Below, in pieces: positions 1 through 8,151 of a DNA stretch of 64,000 nucleotides; the first letter of the stretch is position 1, and every line of letters starts with the position of its first letter. Both the position numbers and the translations under genes were made by a program. The stretch covers positions 1,503,205 through 1,567,204 of the forward strand of contig NZ_LT632435.1 of the NCBI RefSeq assembly GCF_900119495.1. The letters run 5' to 3'. The DNA is from Arcanobacterium urinimassiliense (GTDB lineage Bacteria; Actinomycetota; Actinomycetes; Actinomycetales; Actinomycetaceae). The notes under the pieces are model-generated. The model did not search any database and was not told the origin of the DNA. It worked only from the letters and a program-made list of their open reading frames with translations.

Positions 1-568
1 GGAAGAAAATTGCACCGGCTAAGTTCCCCCATGCCAATATTTCTGCACTGGAGCCATCGAGGGAAAGCCGGCGCCCAATAATTATATATATCGCCCAGCA
101 TACTCCTGCAGCGAGCGCAAAGAGCACCCCGATACGAATAGAACTCTGCGATATATCCACCCCTATCCACGAGATGAGGAATACTCCGAGTAAAGCAAGC
201 AGAATTCCTAGGCGCACTCGCCAATTGCGGCCCGTAAAAGCCGAGAGTAAAACCGGCCCGATGTATTCAAGAGCCACCGCTGCTCCTAGTGGAATCCGGC
301 TCAGTGCAAAATAAAAAACCACATTCATACCGGTGAGAGCCAGGCCAAATACTATTGGTATCCAGATACGGCGCAGATCAAGATGCGGCCGCCGCCAAAT
401 TAGCAGGATGATTGCCGCGCCAGCCATTCTTCCCCACGCTACGGCTCCAGCTGGAGCTGCCGCAAAAAGCCCGATGGCAAGGGAAGCTCCAATATATTGG
501 ATGATTGCCGCCGATATTAGAACGGCAGGGGCAGTAGAAGAATTGAGAGCTAGTTTTGGTTTTTTCAT
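1..568 (-). CDS. EamA/RhtA-like multidrug or metabolite exporter (3' end outside window)
   Basis: Integral membrane protein of the drug/metabolite transporter type; the family exports small metabolites such as amino acids. About 189 residues are visible and the C-terminal half lies beyond base 1. The translation starts MKKPKLAL and shows successive hydrophobic helices separated by short basic loops. The segment around residues 95-115, reading FYFALSRIPLGAAVALEYIG, is typical of the first EamA repeat (the conserved Ala/Glu-Tyr region of RhtA-like proteins). The start codon at 568 overlaps the stop of the upstream AEC transporter gene in a TGATG arrangement, so the two are probably translationally coupled. 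The substrate cannot be read from the sequence. Confidence 0.8.
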   Translation of the reverse strand, partial: MKKPKLALNSSTAPAVLISAAIIQYIGASLAIGLFAAAPAGAVAWGRMAGAAIILLIWRRPHLDLRRIWIPIVFGLALTGMNVVFYFALSRIPLGAAVALEYIGPVLLSAFTGRNWRVRLGILLALLGVFLISWIGVDISQSSIRIGVLFALAAGVCWAIYIIIGRRLSLDGSSAEILAWGNLAGAIFF

Positions 569-1503
569 CAAAATACCGCCGCAATTAGAAGTAATACTGG
601 CATGGAAAGCAGAGTGGAGAGTACTACCGTATCCCGCGCTAGTTCCACTCCCGTTTCATAACGATGAGCAAAGATAAATACGTTATTAGCCGAGGGGAAA
701 GCTGATACCACCATGGCGGTTAGCAACATAGCGGGAGAGAGCGCAAAAGCTTTAGCGAGGAAAAAAGTGAGCAGCGGACTGGCAAAAACTCGTATAAAAA
801 CCGCTACATAAGTGGCTATATTCGCTTTTAATAGATGCCGTAGCGAGATACTTCCGAGGGAAACTCCCATCGCTAGCATTACCAAGGGCACGGCGCAGTG
901 GCTGAGCATATTCACCGGTTGATAGATGACAGCGGGTAGCTTCCAGCCACTTACACTGACTAATAAGCCCAGCACCACCGCAATTACTGGAGGCTGGAGA
1001 AGAGCGCGCAATACTATGCGGCCAATGTTGAGATGAGACGGCGAAAAATTACCTTGGGTGCTGCGCTGCTTTTCCAGCACGATAAAGACGATAGGAGCCA
1101 CAATGAGAAGTTGGAAAAGCATAACAGGTGCACTGGCAGCGGCGTCGCCGGTAATTGCCATTAGATAGGCAATCCCTAAATTTCCGGCATTTACATAAGA
1201 AGCGGAAAGCGCTCCAATAGTCTGCTCTCCAGCACGGAGCTTAAATATCTTCACTGCGAGCAGGTAATAGAAGAAAAAGAGAATAACGCTATTGATGATT
1301 CCCACTGCAGCGGTGAGGGAGAAGACCACCGCAATATCTGATTCACACATAGCCAAGAAGACCAAAGCCGGCATCGTGAGCATAAAAACGATGCGGGAAA
1401 TTTCTTGATCAAAATTCTTCGGCACTATCCGGAATTTGACTAGCAGTATGCCGGAAATGAGTAGCGCTATTAGCGTCCAAAATCCCAGCAATACATTTTC
1501 CAC
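568..1503 (-). CDS. AEC family transporter (auxin efflux carrier type)
   Basis: 311-residue membrane protein with about ten hydrophobic segments, of the normal length for the bacterial AEC (Mem_trans) family, which transports organic acids or malonate-like anions. Family-like features are the N-terminal LLVKFRIVP segment, the NAGNLGIAYL motif near residue 105, and VVSAFPSANNVFIFAHRYE near residue 270. The start is GTG. The gene overlaps the following EamA-type gene by one base (TGATG), and the pair probably forms a two-transporter operon. Substrate unknown. Confidence 0.85.
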   Translation of the reverse strand: MENVLLGFWTLIALLISGILLVKFRIVPKNFDQEISRIVFMLTMPALVFLAMCESDIAVVFSLTAAVGIINSVILFFFYYLLAVKIFKLRAGEQTIGALSASYVNAGNLGIAYLMAITGDAAASAPVMLFQLLIVAPIVFIVLEKQRSTQGNFSPSHLNIGRIVLRALLQPPVIAVVLGLLVSVSGWKLPAVIYQPVNMLSHCAVPLVMLAMGVSLGSISLRHLLKANIATYVAVFIRVFASPLLTFFLAKAFALSPAMLLTAMVVSAFPSANNVFIFAHRYETGVELARDTVVLSTLLSMPVLLLIAAVF

Positions 1504-1574
1504 ACCTCTGAGGATACTCGGAAAAGCAACGAAAGGCTCCCTGCCTATAAGAGATATTCCTCGCTATCGTGCAC

Positions 1575-2552
1575 TTATAGCGAATCTTCTAAGCTGGCTT
1601 CGGCTAGCAATAAACAGTGATCAGAAATAGCAAAAGGCAATGCCGCTTGATAACTAATTTTTACTCCGCGCCCCAGAATATGGTCGATGGGGTAACGCGG
1701 CGTAGATGCTGGATAAGTAGGTAAAGAACTGGATTCCGGAGCAAAATCCTGCATATATGGGCTACTAGCTCGCACTTTCTCCACCGAAGGCGCGCGCATA
1801 TTAAAATCGCCCGCAAGAATAGCAGGTAATGCAGTTCCTTCAGGTAGCTCACTCTGCGCAAATCGATCAGACTCAGCCGGCTGCACCCCATGTGCTGGTA
1901 GCTCAGCCCCCGCCGCTGGTTTGCGAAATCCAAAACACTTTTTCTCTAGTTGCGCAAAACCCGCAGCAGCTTCAGCTAGCTGCGCCATACCAGCCCTTGG
2001 CTCGGTAGAAAGATGGGTAGAAGCAAAAAGTAGCGGCCGCGGAAATCCCGGCACGGCTATCTCGGCATAAACACAACGCCGCGGCTCCGTAATATGCACT
2101 CGGTACTTACAGAGTGAATCCGTATTTTCGCGCCGGCGCCAAAACTGCCATTCTTCTGCTAAACGTTGTGAATACACCTGCCGTACTGGATAGCGAGATA
2201 ATAACGCTATTCCATACGTTCCAGAGGCTTCTTCCCCTAAGGGCTGCAAAGTAGAAAATACCGGTTTCCAACTGCGCGCGACCGGCACAAAATATCCCTG
2301 CATTCCCAGCTCTTTCGCCAAATAAGCAGTCTGCTGCTGGCGCGCAGAGCGAAAACGCCCATTATCTACCTCTTGCAAAGCCAATAAATCTAGTTTTAGC
2401 TCCGCAATTTTTCGAGCAGTAGCTGCGAAAGCAGCCCTCCGCTCTGCCGGAGAAATTAAAAAAGCAGCCGCATTGGGCGGAAGAGAAGATTGCGCTGCAT
2501 TGGGTAATCCCCACTGTAAATTAAAAGTACCGATACGCAATTTTCTTTGCAT
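1575..2552 (-). CDS. Endonuclease/exonuclease/phosphatase (EEP) family protein
   Basis: About 325 residues forming one EEP domain, the fold shared by exonuclease III, DNase I-like nucleases and inositol phosphatases. Visible catalytic motifs are IGTFNLQW near the N-terminus, LLALQEVDN (metal-binding Glu), ILAGDFNMRAP (Asp/Asn) near residue 240, and the C-terminal YPIDHIL plus ISDHCLLL (catalytic Asp-His). There is no clear signal peptide, so it is probably cytoplasmic. The reading frame opens at 2567, but the ATG at 2552 has a GGAAGA ribosome-binding site just upstream and is preferred. A middle insertion (about residues 170-230) is not part of the core fold. Substrate unknown; it is distinct from the exonuclease III at 25.4 kb. 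Confidence 0.8.
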   Translation of the reverse strand: MQRKLRIGTFNLQWGLPNAAQSSLPPNAAAFLISPAERRAAFAATARKIAELKLDLLALQEVDNGRFRSARQQQTAYLAKELGMQGYFVPVARSWKPVFSTLQPLGEEASGTYGIALLSRYPVRQVYSQRLAEEWQFWRRRENTDSLCKYRVHITEPRRCVYAEIAVPGFPRPLLFASTHLSTEPRAGMAQLAEAAAGFAQLEKKCFGFRKPAAGAELPAHGVQPAESDRFAQSELPEGTALPAILAGDFNMRAPSVEKVRASSPYMQDFAPESSSLPTYPASTPRYPIDHILGRGVKISYQAALPFAISDHCLLLAEASLEDSL

Positions 2553-2631
2553 TTTTCTTCCGCCCATTTAACTGATTTCCAGCTATTAAATTAATATGCA
2601 CCTGCTTAAAGGCATATTTTTCAAAGAATAG

Positions 2632-3105
2632 TCATTTCGACTCTCCGGGCTCTACACCCGGCACATTCTCCGCATCCGGTGTGCTCTCTCTATCCACTAT
2701 GCTTTCTGCATCTGGAACAAAATATAAGGCCAGCGAATTCATGCAGTAGCGCAGTCCAGTAGGAGTTTGGGGAGCGTCGGGAAATACATGACCTAAATGC
2801 GAGCCACAGCTACTGCAGAGCACTTCCGTGCGCACTTGTGCTAAAGAATTATCTTCCCGATAAAGCACTGCCGCCGGACGCAGTGGCGCAAAAAATGCAG
2901 GCCATCCGCAGTAAGAAGTAAATTTCTCATTTGCTCTAAATAGCGGTGCGCGGCATGCTCCGCAATAATAAATCCCAGGGCGGTCTTCATCGAGAAGTTT
3001 GCCACTACCGGGTGGCTCGGTACCGGCTTCCCGTAAGACGTGATACGCTTCCGCGCTGAGTTCTTTGCGCCACTGCGCAGCGCTCTTCACCACCTGATAT
3101 TCCAC
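2632..3105 (-). CDS. msrB: Peptide-methionine (R)-S-oxide reductase MsrB
   Basis: Repairs oxidised methionine by reducing the R-sulfoxide. The 157-residue product has the two zinc-binding Cys pairs (YYCGACRAPLF and CSSCGSHLGHVF) and the catalytic cysteine in RYCMNSLALYF (the family usually has RYCINSA). The frame is open to 3201, but that start would overlap the mscS gene by 74 bases. The GTG at 3105 has an AAGGAGAG ribosome-binding site seven bases upstream and leaves 22 bases after the channel gene, so it is preferred. It is probably cotranscribed behind the MscS channel gene. The acidic C-terminal tail after about residue 130 looks like an extension outside the domain. Confidence 0.9.
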   Translation of the reverse strand: MEYQVVKSAAQWRKELSAEAYHVLREAGTEPPGSGKLLDEDRPGIYYCGACRAPLFRANEKFTSYCGWPAFFAPLRPAAVLYREDNSLAQVRTEVLCSSCGSHLGHVFPDAPQTPTGLRYCMNSLALYFVPDAESIVDRESTPDAENVPGVEPGESK

Positions 3106-3127
3106 AATCTTCCTCTCCTTGCCCAGC

Positions 3128-4981
3128 CTAGTTTTCGACAGTTTTACCGCCGTCTTTTTCACTGCGAGAGCCCTCTGCGGAATCAGATACTTCTGTAGCA
3201 TCTGTAGCAGCTATATCCGCTGCTTTTCCTCCAGCAGCGCTTTCCACTTCTTCTACTTCGTCTTCATCTTCACCTTCGCGCTTTCCCGAAAAATTCTTGC
3301 GCCGGGCCTCTGCTGCTATCGAGCCAGTGAAAAGGGAAGCTTCATGCCCCTCCCGCACGGCAGTAGAAATTTTCTCTTGTTGCCCAGTAAGAGCCGAGCC
3401 ATCTGCGGCCAAAAGCACTCCCGGACTCGCATTCGTATCCGCACTCGCACTTTTAGCAGTATTCGGTGCCCCATCCTTAGCAATATCTGCACCAGCGCCT
3501 TTATCTGCACCTTTACCAGTATTCATGCTCTTACCAGCACTCTTAGCAGTACCCTTACCGGCGCCCTTAGCAATACCTTTACCAGTACCCTTCGCAGTAC
3601 CCTTAGCAGCTTTCGAACTCTTTTCCGGCACTTCCCCCGCCAAAGCAGCGGTTATTTTTGGCATAACTTGCGTCTTATCTATTCCACTATCGCTGGGTAC
3701 TCCATTTTTTGCCTTCTCAGAGAAATCTTCTATATCAGTTAAAGAGAGCGTAACAGTGCGTTCCTCATCACTTTGCAAAATTTCTGCTACCTGCCCTTGA
3801 TCGGCTGGCAAATAAAGCACCGGCTTTTCTTTATCTAAACGCGCCGCCATCTTCCGGAGAGTTTCCTCCTGTGCAGCTTGAAAATCAGCGGCATTTCCGC
3901 CACATTTGCGAATATGAGGTATCGCTTGCGGAGCTTCTTCTTGAATCCACTGCACCATTTTTTCCCGCACATAATTTTGCAAATCGGTCAAAGTAGCGGA
4001 ATCTTTCGCCGATACCACTGCTCGCATCCGCAAACGATAATTTTCTGCCGCTTTAATTTGCAGAATCCCTGTCTTTCCATTCCATAAATCAGTCTGACTA
4101 AGTAGGTATTCCAACTGCTTACGAGCGGCCGTGATGGGCAAATCCCAATCGACTTCCCAAATTACTTCTCCCGTCATTTCCGGAGCTCGCCGCGTCCAAT
4201 TTTCAAAAGGCTCCGTAACCATTTTCGTAGAAGGCACAATTATGCGCCGGCCGTCCCAGACTTCTAGCACCACATAGGTGAGAGTTATTTCTTCGACCGA
4301 AGTATAAGCCCCTTGGTAATACACGATATCCCCGACGCGGAGTGAATCCGAAAAAGCCAGTTGTAAGCCAGCAAATACATTACTGAGCGTAGTTTGAGCT
4401 GCTAAGCCGGCTACCACCGACACAACTCCGGCAGAGGCCAAAACCGAGGCACCCGCCGCGCGCGCCCCCGGGAAAGTCAAAAGCACACCGGCAATTCCCA
4501 ATAACCAAATTCCCACTACAATCACGCGCTGGAGAATTTGGGTCTGGGTCTGTACTCGTTTAGCGCGGCGAGCCGAAGATTGCCGAATAGCAGCGTGAAT
4601 AATCCCTACCACGCCGTTCACCATTCCTACTATCAACCAAGTGGTAGCAAGAATTATCAGAATTAAAAATATGTGATCAATTTTTCCGAGCCAGTTGGGC
4701 GCGGCAGCAGATTCTAAACGGCTGAGCGAATAGTCAGCACCCGTCCAAGCTCCAATTAAAGAGAGTAGTACCACAATTTTTTTCGAAGTAGCACTGTACA
4801 CCGGGCGCAGCTGCGGGTTACGCGCCGGGAAAATACGCAACAGCGCCAGCAAAATAAAAGCCACCAAAAATCCCGCTATGAATCCGATTGCTAAGCCTGC
4901 TATTAATTGCAGCACGTCAAAGGTAGTTTCCACCGCTTCTGCCGCAGGGCTTCCGCCGTCAATTTCGAAAAAAATCTGCAT
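3128..4981 (-). CDS. MscS-family mechanosensitive ion channel with long C-terminal tail
   Basis: Releases solutes on osmotic downshock (family knowledge). The 617-residue protein has hydrophobic helices near residues 22-50, 62-80, 92-118 and 145-170. The pore helix and beta domain carry VVSVVAGLAAQTTLSNVFAG, then LRVGDIVYYQG, then IIVPSTKMVTEPFENWTRR, the standard MscS signature. After about residue 380 the protein becomes a hydrophilic tail of roughly 230 residues. It holds a Lys-Gly-Ala-Thr block (about residues 450-510, bases 3454-3632) followed by an acidic segment ending EKDGGKTVEN. A typical MscS is under 350 residues, so the tail is unusual. It lies upstream of msrB by 22 bases, probably as one operon. 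Confidence 0.88.
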   Translation of the reverse strand: MQIFFEIDGGSPAAEAVETTFDVLQLIAGLAIGFIAGFLVAFILLALLRIFPARNPQLRPVYSATSKKIVVLLSLIGAWTGADYSLSRLESAAAPNWLGKIDHIFLILIILATTWLIVGMVNGVVGIIHAAIRQSSARRAKRVQTQTQILQRVIVVGIWLLGIAGVLLTFPGARAAGASVLASAGVVSVVAGLAAQTTLSNVFAGLQLAFSDSLRVGDIVYYQGAYTSVEEITLTYVVLEVWDGRRIIVPSTKMVTEPFENWTRRAPEMTGEVIWEVDWDLPITAARKQLEYLLSQTDLWNGKTGILQIKAAENYRLRMRAVVSAKDSATLTDLQNYVREKMVQWIQEEAPQAIPHIRKCGGNAADFQAAQEETLRKMAARLDKEKPVLYLPADQGQVAEILQSDEERTVTLSLTDIEDFSEKAKNGVPSDSGIDKTQVMPKITAALAGEVPEKSSKAAKGTAKGTGKGIAKGAGKGTAKSAGKSMNTGKGADKGAGADIAKDGAPNTAKSASADTNASPGVLLAADGSALTGQQEKISTAVREGHEASLFTGSIAAEARRKNFSGKREGEDEDEVEEVESAAGGKAADIAATDATEVSDSAEGSRSEKDGGKTVEN

Positions 4982-5080
4982 ATCTTCAGCCTATTGCATT
5001 CCCAAACATTAAGCGTACAGTTATGCTTTTTTTCGCGCAGGTCGGAACGTGAGTAAAGGCACAAGGGTTCTGGTTTTGCA

Positions 5081-5110
5081 TTTACCCCCCTTTATCCTTT
5101 AAGCTAATAC
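5081..5110 (+). promoter_or_regulatory. Candidate promoter of the tRNA cluster
   Basis: TTTACC (5081-5086) and TAATAC (5105-5110) are separated by 18 bases, and the -10 lies 30 bases before the first tRNA. The arrangement fits a sigma-70-type promoter for the Glu-Asp-Phe cluster. Read by eye only. Confidence 0.4.
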
Positions 5111-5140
5111 CCGTTCCCTTTGAGAAAAGTGGACATCTTC

Positions 5141-5213
5141 GCCCCTGTCGTCTAGTGGCCTAGGACACTGGCCTTTCACGCCGGTAACACGGGTTCGAAT
5201 CCCGTCGGGGGTA
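5141..5213 (+). tRNA. tRNA-Glu (anticodon TTC)
   Basis: 73-base cloverleaf. The acceptor stem pairs GCCCCTG with CGGGGGT (G:U at both the first and sixth pairs), the anticodon loop reads CTTTCAC, and the T arm contains GGTTCGAATCC. The discriminator is A and no CCA is encoded. First gene of a three-tRNA cluster. Confidence 0.96.
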
Positions 5214-5277
5214 CGGTTTTCCGAAATATCTTCAGTGATATATACTTTGGAAGACACCAAGAGCTCTGGCTCTGTCT

Positions 5278-5351
5278 GGCCCTGTAGCGCAGTTGGTTAG
5301 CGCGCCGCCCTGTCACGGCGGAGGTCGCGGGTTCAAGTCCCGTCAGGGTCG
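5278..5351 (+). tRNA. tRNA-Asp (anticodon GTC)
   Basis: 74-base cloverleaf. The acceptor stem pairs GGCCCTG with CAGGGTC, the anticodon loop is CTGTCAC on a GC-rich stem, and the T arm contains GGTTCAAGTCC. The discriminator is G and no CCA is encoded. It lies 64 bases after tRNA-Glu. Confidence 0.96.
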
Positions 5352-5358
5352 CAGAAGG

Positions 5359-5393
5359 CACCGGCCGAAAGATTTTCTATCGGCGGTGTTTTT
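5359..5393 (+). terminator. Hairpin with T-run between tRNA-Asp and tRNA-Phe
   Basis: CACC plus GCCGA pair with TCGGC plus GGTG around an AT-rich loop (one bulged G), followed directly by five T. It looks like an intrinsic terminator inside the tRNA cluster, so tRNA-Phe may depend on read-through or a separate start. Confidence 0.65.
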
Positions 5394-5399
5394 CTATCT

Positions 5400-5475
5400 G
5401 GCTCTGTAGCTCAGTTGGTAGAGCGAACGACTGAAAATCGTTAGGTCACCGGATCGACGCCGGTCGGAGCCACCA
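5400..5475 (+). tRNA. tRNA-Phe (anticodon GAA)
   Basis: Cloverleaf with acceptor stem GGCTCTG paired to CGGAGCC, anticodon loop CTGAAAA and discriminator A. Unlike its two neighbours it encodes the 3' CCA (5473-5475). Confidence 0.96.
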
Positions 5476-5520
5476 ACAAAGCCGCTTCGGTTCTTAGAAC
5501 GGAAGCGGCTTTGTTATTTT
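5475..5520 (+). terminator. Intrinsic terminator after the tRNA cluster
   Basis: A 14-base perfect inverted repeat (5475-5488 with 5502-5515) is followed by ATTTTTAA. On the other strand it also lies just downstream of tpx, so it may serve both convergent transcripts. Confidence 0.88.
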
Positions 5521-5553
5521 TAACCTTTTAATTCTTTGCTTTACTGCAATATT

Positions 5554-6048
5554 TTAAAGTGCAGCTAAAGCAGCTTCATAATCCGGCTCAGTAGTAATTT
5601 CTGGCACCAGCTGGGTGTATTTTACTTTCCCATCTTTGTCGATAATCACCACGGCACGCGCTAATAGACCGCGCAGCGGCCCATCTTCCTGACGCACTCC
5701 GTACTTCTGCGCAAAATCAGAACGGAAAGCCGATCCCATTTCCACATTCTCAATTCCTTCTGCGGCGCAGAAACGACCCATCGCGAAAGGTAAATCCATA
5801 GATATGCAGAGCACCACTGTATCAGCTAGCTCCGCTGCACTTTTATTGAATTTCCGCACACTGAAGGCACATACTTCGGTGTCGAGAGAGGGGAAGATAT
5901 TTAGTACGACGTTCTTACCCTGAAAATCGCGGAGATTGATATCCGAAAGATCTTGCGCAGTAAGCGTAAAATCGGGAGCTACACTGCCCACTTGCGGTAA
6001 AGAACCAGATAGTTTTACTTCTTTTCCAGAAAATGCTGTAGTATTCAT
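5554..6048 (-). CDS. tpx: Thiol peroxidase Tpx (2-Cys peroxiredoxin)
   Basis: Reduces hydrogen and organic peroxides using thioredoxin-type donors in the cytoplasm. The product has about 164 residues, the usual Tpx length. The peroxidatic cysteine is in [17 protein letters not shown] and the resolving cysteine in [12 protein letters not shown], both in the expected places (about residues 58 and 92). The frame is open to 6057, but TATAAT (6061-6056) sits seven bases before the ATG at 6048. Transcription would then start on that codon, giving a leaderless mRNA; no better ribosome-binding site is seen. Monocistronic, ending toward the shared hairpin at 5475-5520. Confidence 0.93.
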   Translation of the reverse strand: MNTTAFSGKEVKLSGSLPQVGSVAPDFTLTAQDLSDINLRDFQGKNVVLNIFPSLDTEVCAFSVRKFNKSAAELADTVVLCISMDLPFAMGRFCAAEGIENVEMGSAFRSDFAQKYGVRQEDGPLRGLLARAVVIIDKDGKVKYTQLVPEITTEPDYEAALAAL

Positions 6049-6055
6049 ACCTCCC

Positions 6056-6061
6056 ATTATA
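6056..6061 (-). promoter_or_regulatory. -10 box (TATAAT) of tpx
   Basis: A perfect TATAAT on the minus strand lies seven bases from the chosen ATG of tpx, which implies a leaderless transcript. No good -35 hexamer is seen at 16-18 bases. Confidence 0.5.
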
Positions 6062-6313
6062 GGGAATAGCTAATATTTTTGGCTTAAATAAGCCTATTCT
6101 CCTCCCAGAGCTGAATAGCGGAAACTCAAAATTCTGCTGCTCGCGCACTTTCCCATTTTTCTTCTATGTATAATAGATATCCGGCGTATGATAGATACTG
6201 GATGAGGAAATTTTCCTTAACTTAATTATCTATCCCATTAATGCAGAACTATGGCAGAGGCACCGAAAGCCTAGTAGTATTGCGCTATAAACGGATATTA
6301 AAGGAGATATATC

Positions 6314-6748
6314 GTGAGCAGCACGGATCAATTTACTTCCCCCGCTCCTAATACGGAGAATTCGGGAGCGCGACCCAGCATTGGGGAACTGGTAGGAAAA
6401 ATTTCTGCCCAAGTCTCCACCCTGGTGCGCGATGAAATTAAGCATGCCGGCATTCAGATGAAAGCGAAAGTTTCTAAACTAGCCGTCGGCGGAGCGCTAA
6501 TTATAGTAGCGGCCATCTTGGCACTTTATATGCTCTCCTTGCTGCTCTTTGCTGCCGTAGCCGCCTTTGCAAAGATTACTAGCCTCTGGCTCGCTTTCTT
6601 GATTGTAGCCGGCATTCTCCTCCTGCTGATAGTCATTTTGCTGCTAGTAGGCCTAAATCGAATAAAAGCATCGGAAAAGCATGAATTTAATCCCCAAGAG
6701 GGAATTGGGAAAGATATCGATGCTGTAAAGAAGGGATTAAACAAGTGA
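6314..6748 (+). CDS. Act-Holin-X-like (phage-holin family) membrane protein
   Basis: 144 residues. An N-terminal amphipathic region reads SIGELVGKISAQVSTLVRDE (about residues 24-43), and two long hydrophobic helices follow at about 56-82 and 90-116, with a charged C-terminus. This is the layout of the actinobacterial putative holin-X family, whose cell role is not established; the family is chromosomal and is not evidence of a phage here. The GTG start has AAGGAG upstream. The next gene starts inside its stop codon (GTGA overlap), so the two are coupled. Confidence 0.75.
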   Translation: MSSTDQFTSPAPNTENSGARPSIGELVGKISAQVSTLVRDEIKHAGIQMKAKVSKLAVGGALIIVAAILALYMLSLLLFAAVAAFAKITSLWLAFLIVAGILLLLIVILLLVGLNRIKASEKHEFNPQEGIGKDIDAVKKGLNK

Positions 6749-7107
6749 GTAAAGCCATGACCAAATCAGAATTGGATAATCTCGCCGCTGCTCCCTTAGC
6801 TGCCCAGTTCAAGACTGCCGCAGATTACGGAGCCCCCGAGCCGGATAATCGCAGCCCACAAGAGATAGAAGCAGATTTAGAGCAGGTACGCCGGGAGCTG
6901 GAAGCTACCGTTAATGAACTAGCTGAGCGACTTTCTCCCGCCCAGTTGGCGCAAGACGCCAAGACGAAAGCCATGAAATCCGTACAGCAAGCGGGAGCAA
7001 AGCTGCGCGAATTTACAGACGCATTAGTTAATTTAGATCCGCGGGCGCTGAAGATAGCCGGCGGAGCGCTTTTAACTTTGCTGGCCTGGAAAATACTGCG
7101 CAAATAA
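6745..7107 (+). CDS. DUF3618 domain protein
   Basis: 120 residues. The segment PQEIEADLEQVRRELEATVN (about residues 32-51), continuing with ELAERLSP, is the DUF3618 signature. It is followed by an amphipathic stretch and a C-terminal hydrophobic segment ending WKILRK. Such proteins commonly sit beside holin-X-like genes in Actinomycetota and are predicted to be membrane-associated; the function is unknown. The GTG start overlaps the stop of the preceding gene by four bases. Confidence 0.8.
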   Translation: MSKAMTKSELDNLAAAPLAAQFKTAADYGAPEPDNRSPQEIEADLEQVRRELEATVNELAERLSPAQLAQDAKTKAMKSVQQAGAKLREFTDALVNLDPRALKIAGGALLTLLAWKILRK

Positions 7108-7254
7108 AATAAAGACCAATTAAATTAAAATTCTTACGCATCCTGCTCTCACGTGGAGATAGCCGGCAATTCGTTGTATGGTAGATGCGTGAAGAAAAAT
7201 CCGGAATGGAGTGATTTTATTTCGCTCCACGAGTAGTTGAGGGGGGTCGACCCG

Positions 7255-7512
7255 ATGGGGCGCGGCCGTCAAAGAGCCAAACAGCGAAAAGTCGCACGCG
7301 ATTTAAAGTATTACAGTCCAAAAACGGATTTCAGCGCGCTAGCCCGCGAACTCTCATCCGCTGGCGGGCGGGAGAATAACAGTTGGGATTCTGCCGACGC
7401 TTATGAAGATGAAATGGAGAGTGCCACCGAGCAGAATGACGCTGATTACAGCGATGAATATGCCGCTTATGCGGAGTATGCCGCTAAGTATGGGGACGAC
7501 GAGGAATCCTAA
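7255..7512 (+). CDS. DUF3073 domain protein
   Basis: 85 residues beginning MGRGRQRAKQRKVARDLKYY, the hallmark start of the small DUF3073 family. The basic N-terminus is followed by a very acidic, Ala/Asp/Glu/Tyr-rich tail. The frame opens at 7237, but the ATG at 7255 matches the family start and has a purine-rich AGGGGGG upstream. Function unknown; widespread in Actinomycetota. It stands alone, with about 245 bases of AT-rich sequence behind it in which I see no gene. Confidence 0.85.
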   Translation: MGRGRQRAKQRKVARDLKYYSPKTDFSALARELSSAGGRENNSWDSADAYEDEMESATEQNDADYSDEYAAYAEYAAKYGDDEES

Positions 7513-7756
7513 GATTACAAAATTTCTAGCTTAATACCCACATATCATTATGTACCCGTATACCACAGGTATTAGGGCATAAAATTCGTAATTTAGTGCA
7601 AAAAATCAGAGTGCTACAAAAGTAGTACGCGCGTAGCAGAGATAATACTTCGTTTTTATATTTACTTCTTACCCAAACGAAGCTGCACTGGAGTAACCAA
7701 GTAATCTATTACCGCGCACTCCCCTTCTAGCGCATTCTATTTCAGCGCATTTATTT

Positions 7757-8128
7757 CTAGCGCTCTTCTTCCGATACCGACGCTAAAATATCCGGAAGCG
7801 GAAAATAAGCAAATATATCTGCTTGTACGCCGGAGCACGCTATAGCAGCAGGTCGATATTTACCAGTCAGCACTAGCTGCAGCCAAGTATTTCCATCCAT
7901 CTCCACCACATTAGGTGGAGTGCCCCGCCGATGATTCACTCCGGGTAGAGCTTGCACCGCTCCTACCCATGGAATTCTTATTTCTACTGCCCGCCCTGGA
8001 TGCAGCGCAGCAAAATATTGCAGAGAATAGCGCACAGCCAGTTGCATTTCTTCCTGGCTCAGTACACCTCCCTGCGAATATTTTTGCAAACACTGCTGCG
8101 CTGCTTTCGCATCCAGTTTAGGCAACAT
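7757..8128 (-). CDS. Sterol-carrier-family protein (bacterial SCP orthologue)
   Basis: 123 residues. The central RIPWVGAVQALPGVNHRRGTPPNVVE and the following TWLQLVLTGK stretch match the actinobacterial SCP-orthologue family (SCP2-like fold). Ligand and role are unknown. It starts 23 bases after the stop of gdhA on the same strand, so it is probably cotranscribed with it. No strong ribosome-binding site is visible before the ATG. Confidence 0.75.
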   Translation of the reverse strand: MLPKLDAKAAQQCLQKYSQGGVLSQEEMQLAVRYSLQYFAALHPGRAVEIRIPWVGAVQALPGVNHRRGTPPNVVEMDGNTWLQLVLTGKYRPAAIACSGVQADIFAYFPLPDILASVSEEER

Positions 8129-8151
8129 TAATCTGGAAAATCTTTAGAGCT

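Noticed and set aside
6314-6748. Prophage because of a holin-like protein
   Set aside because: The family is chromosomal and common in Actinomycetota; no other phage gene is nearby.
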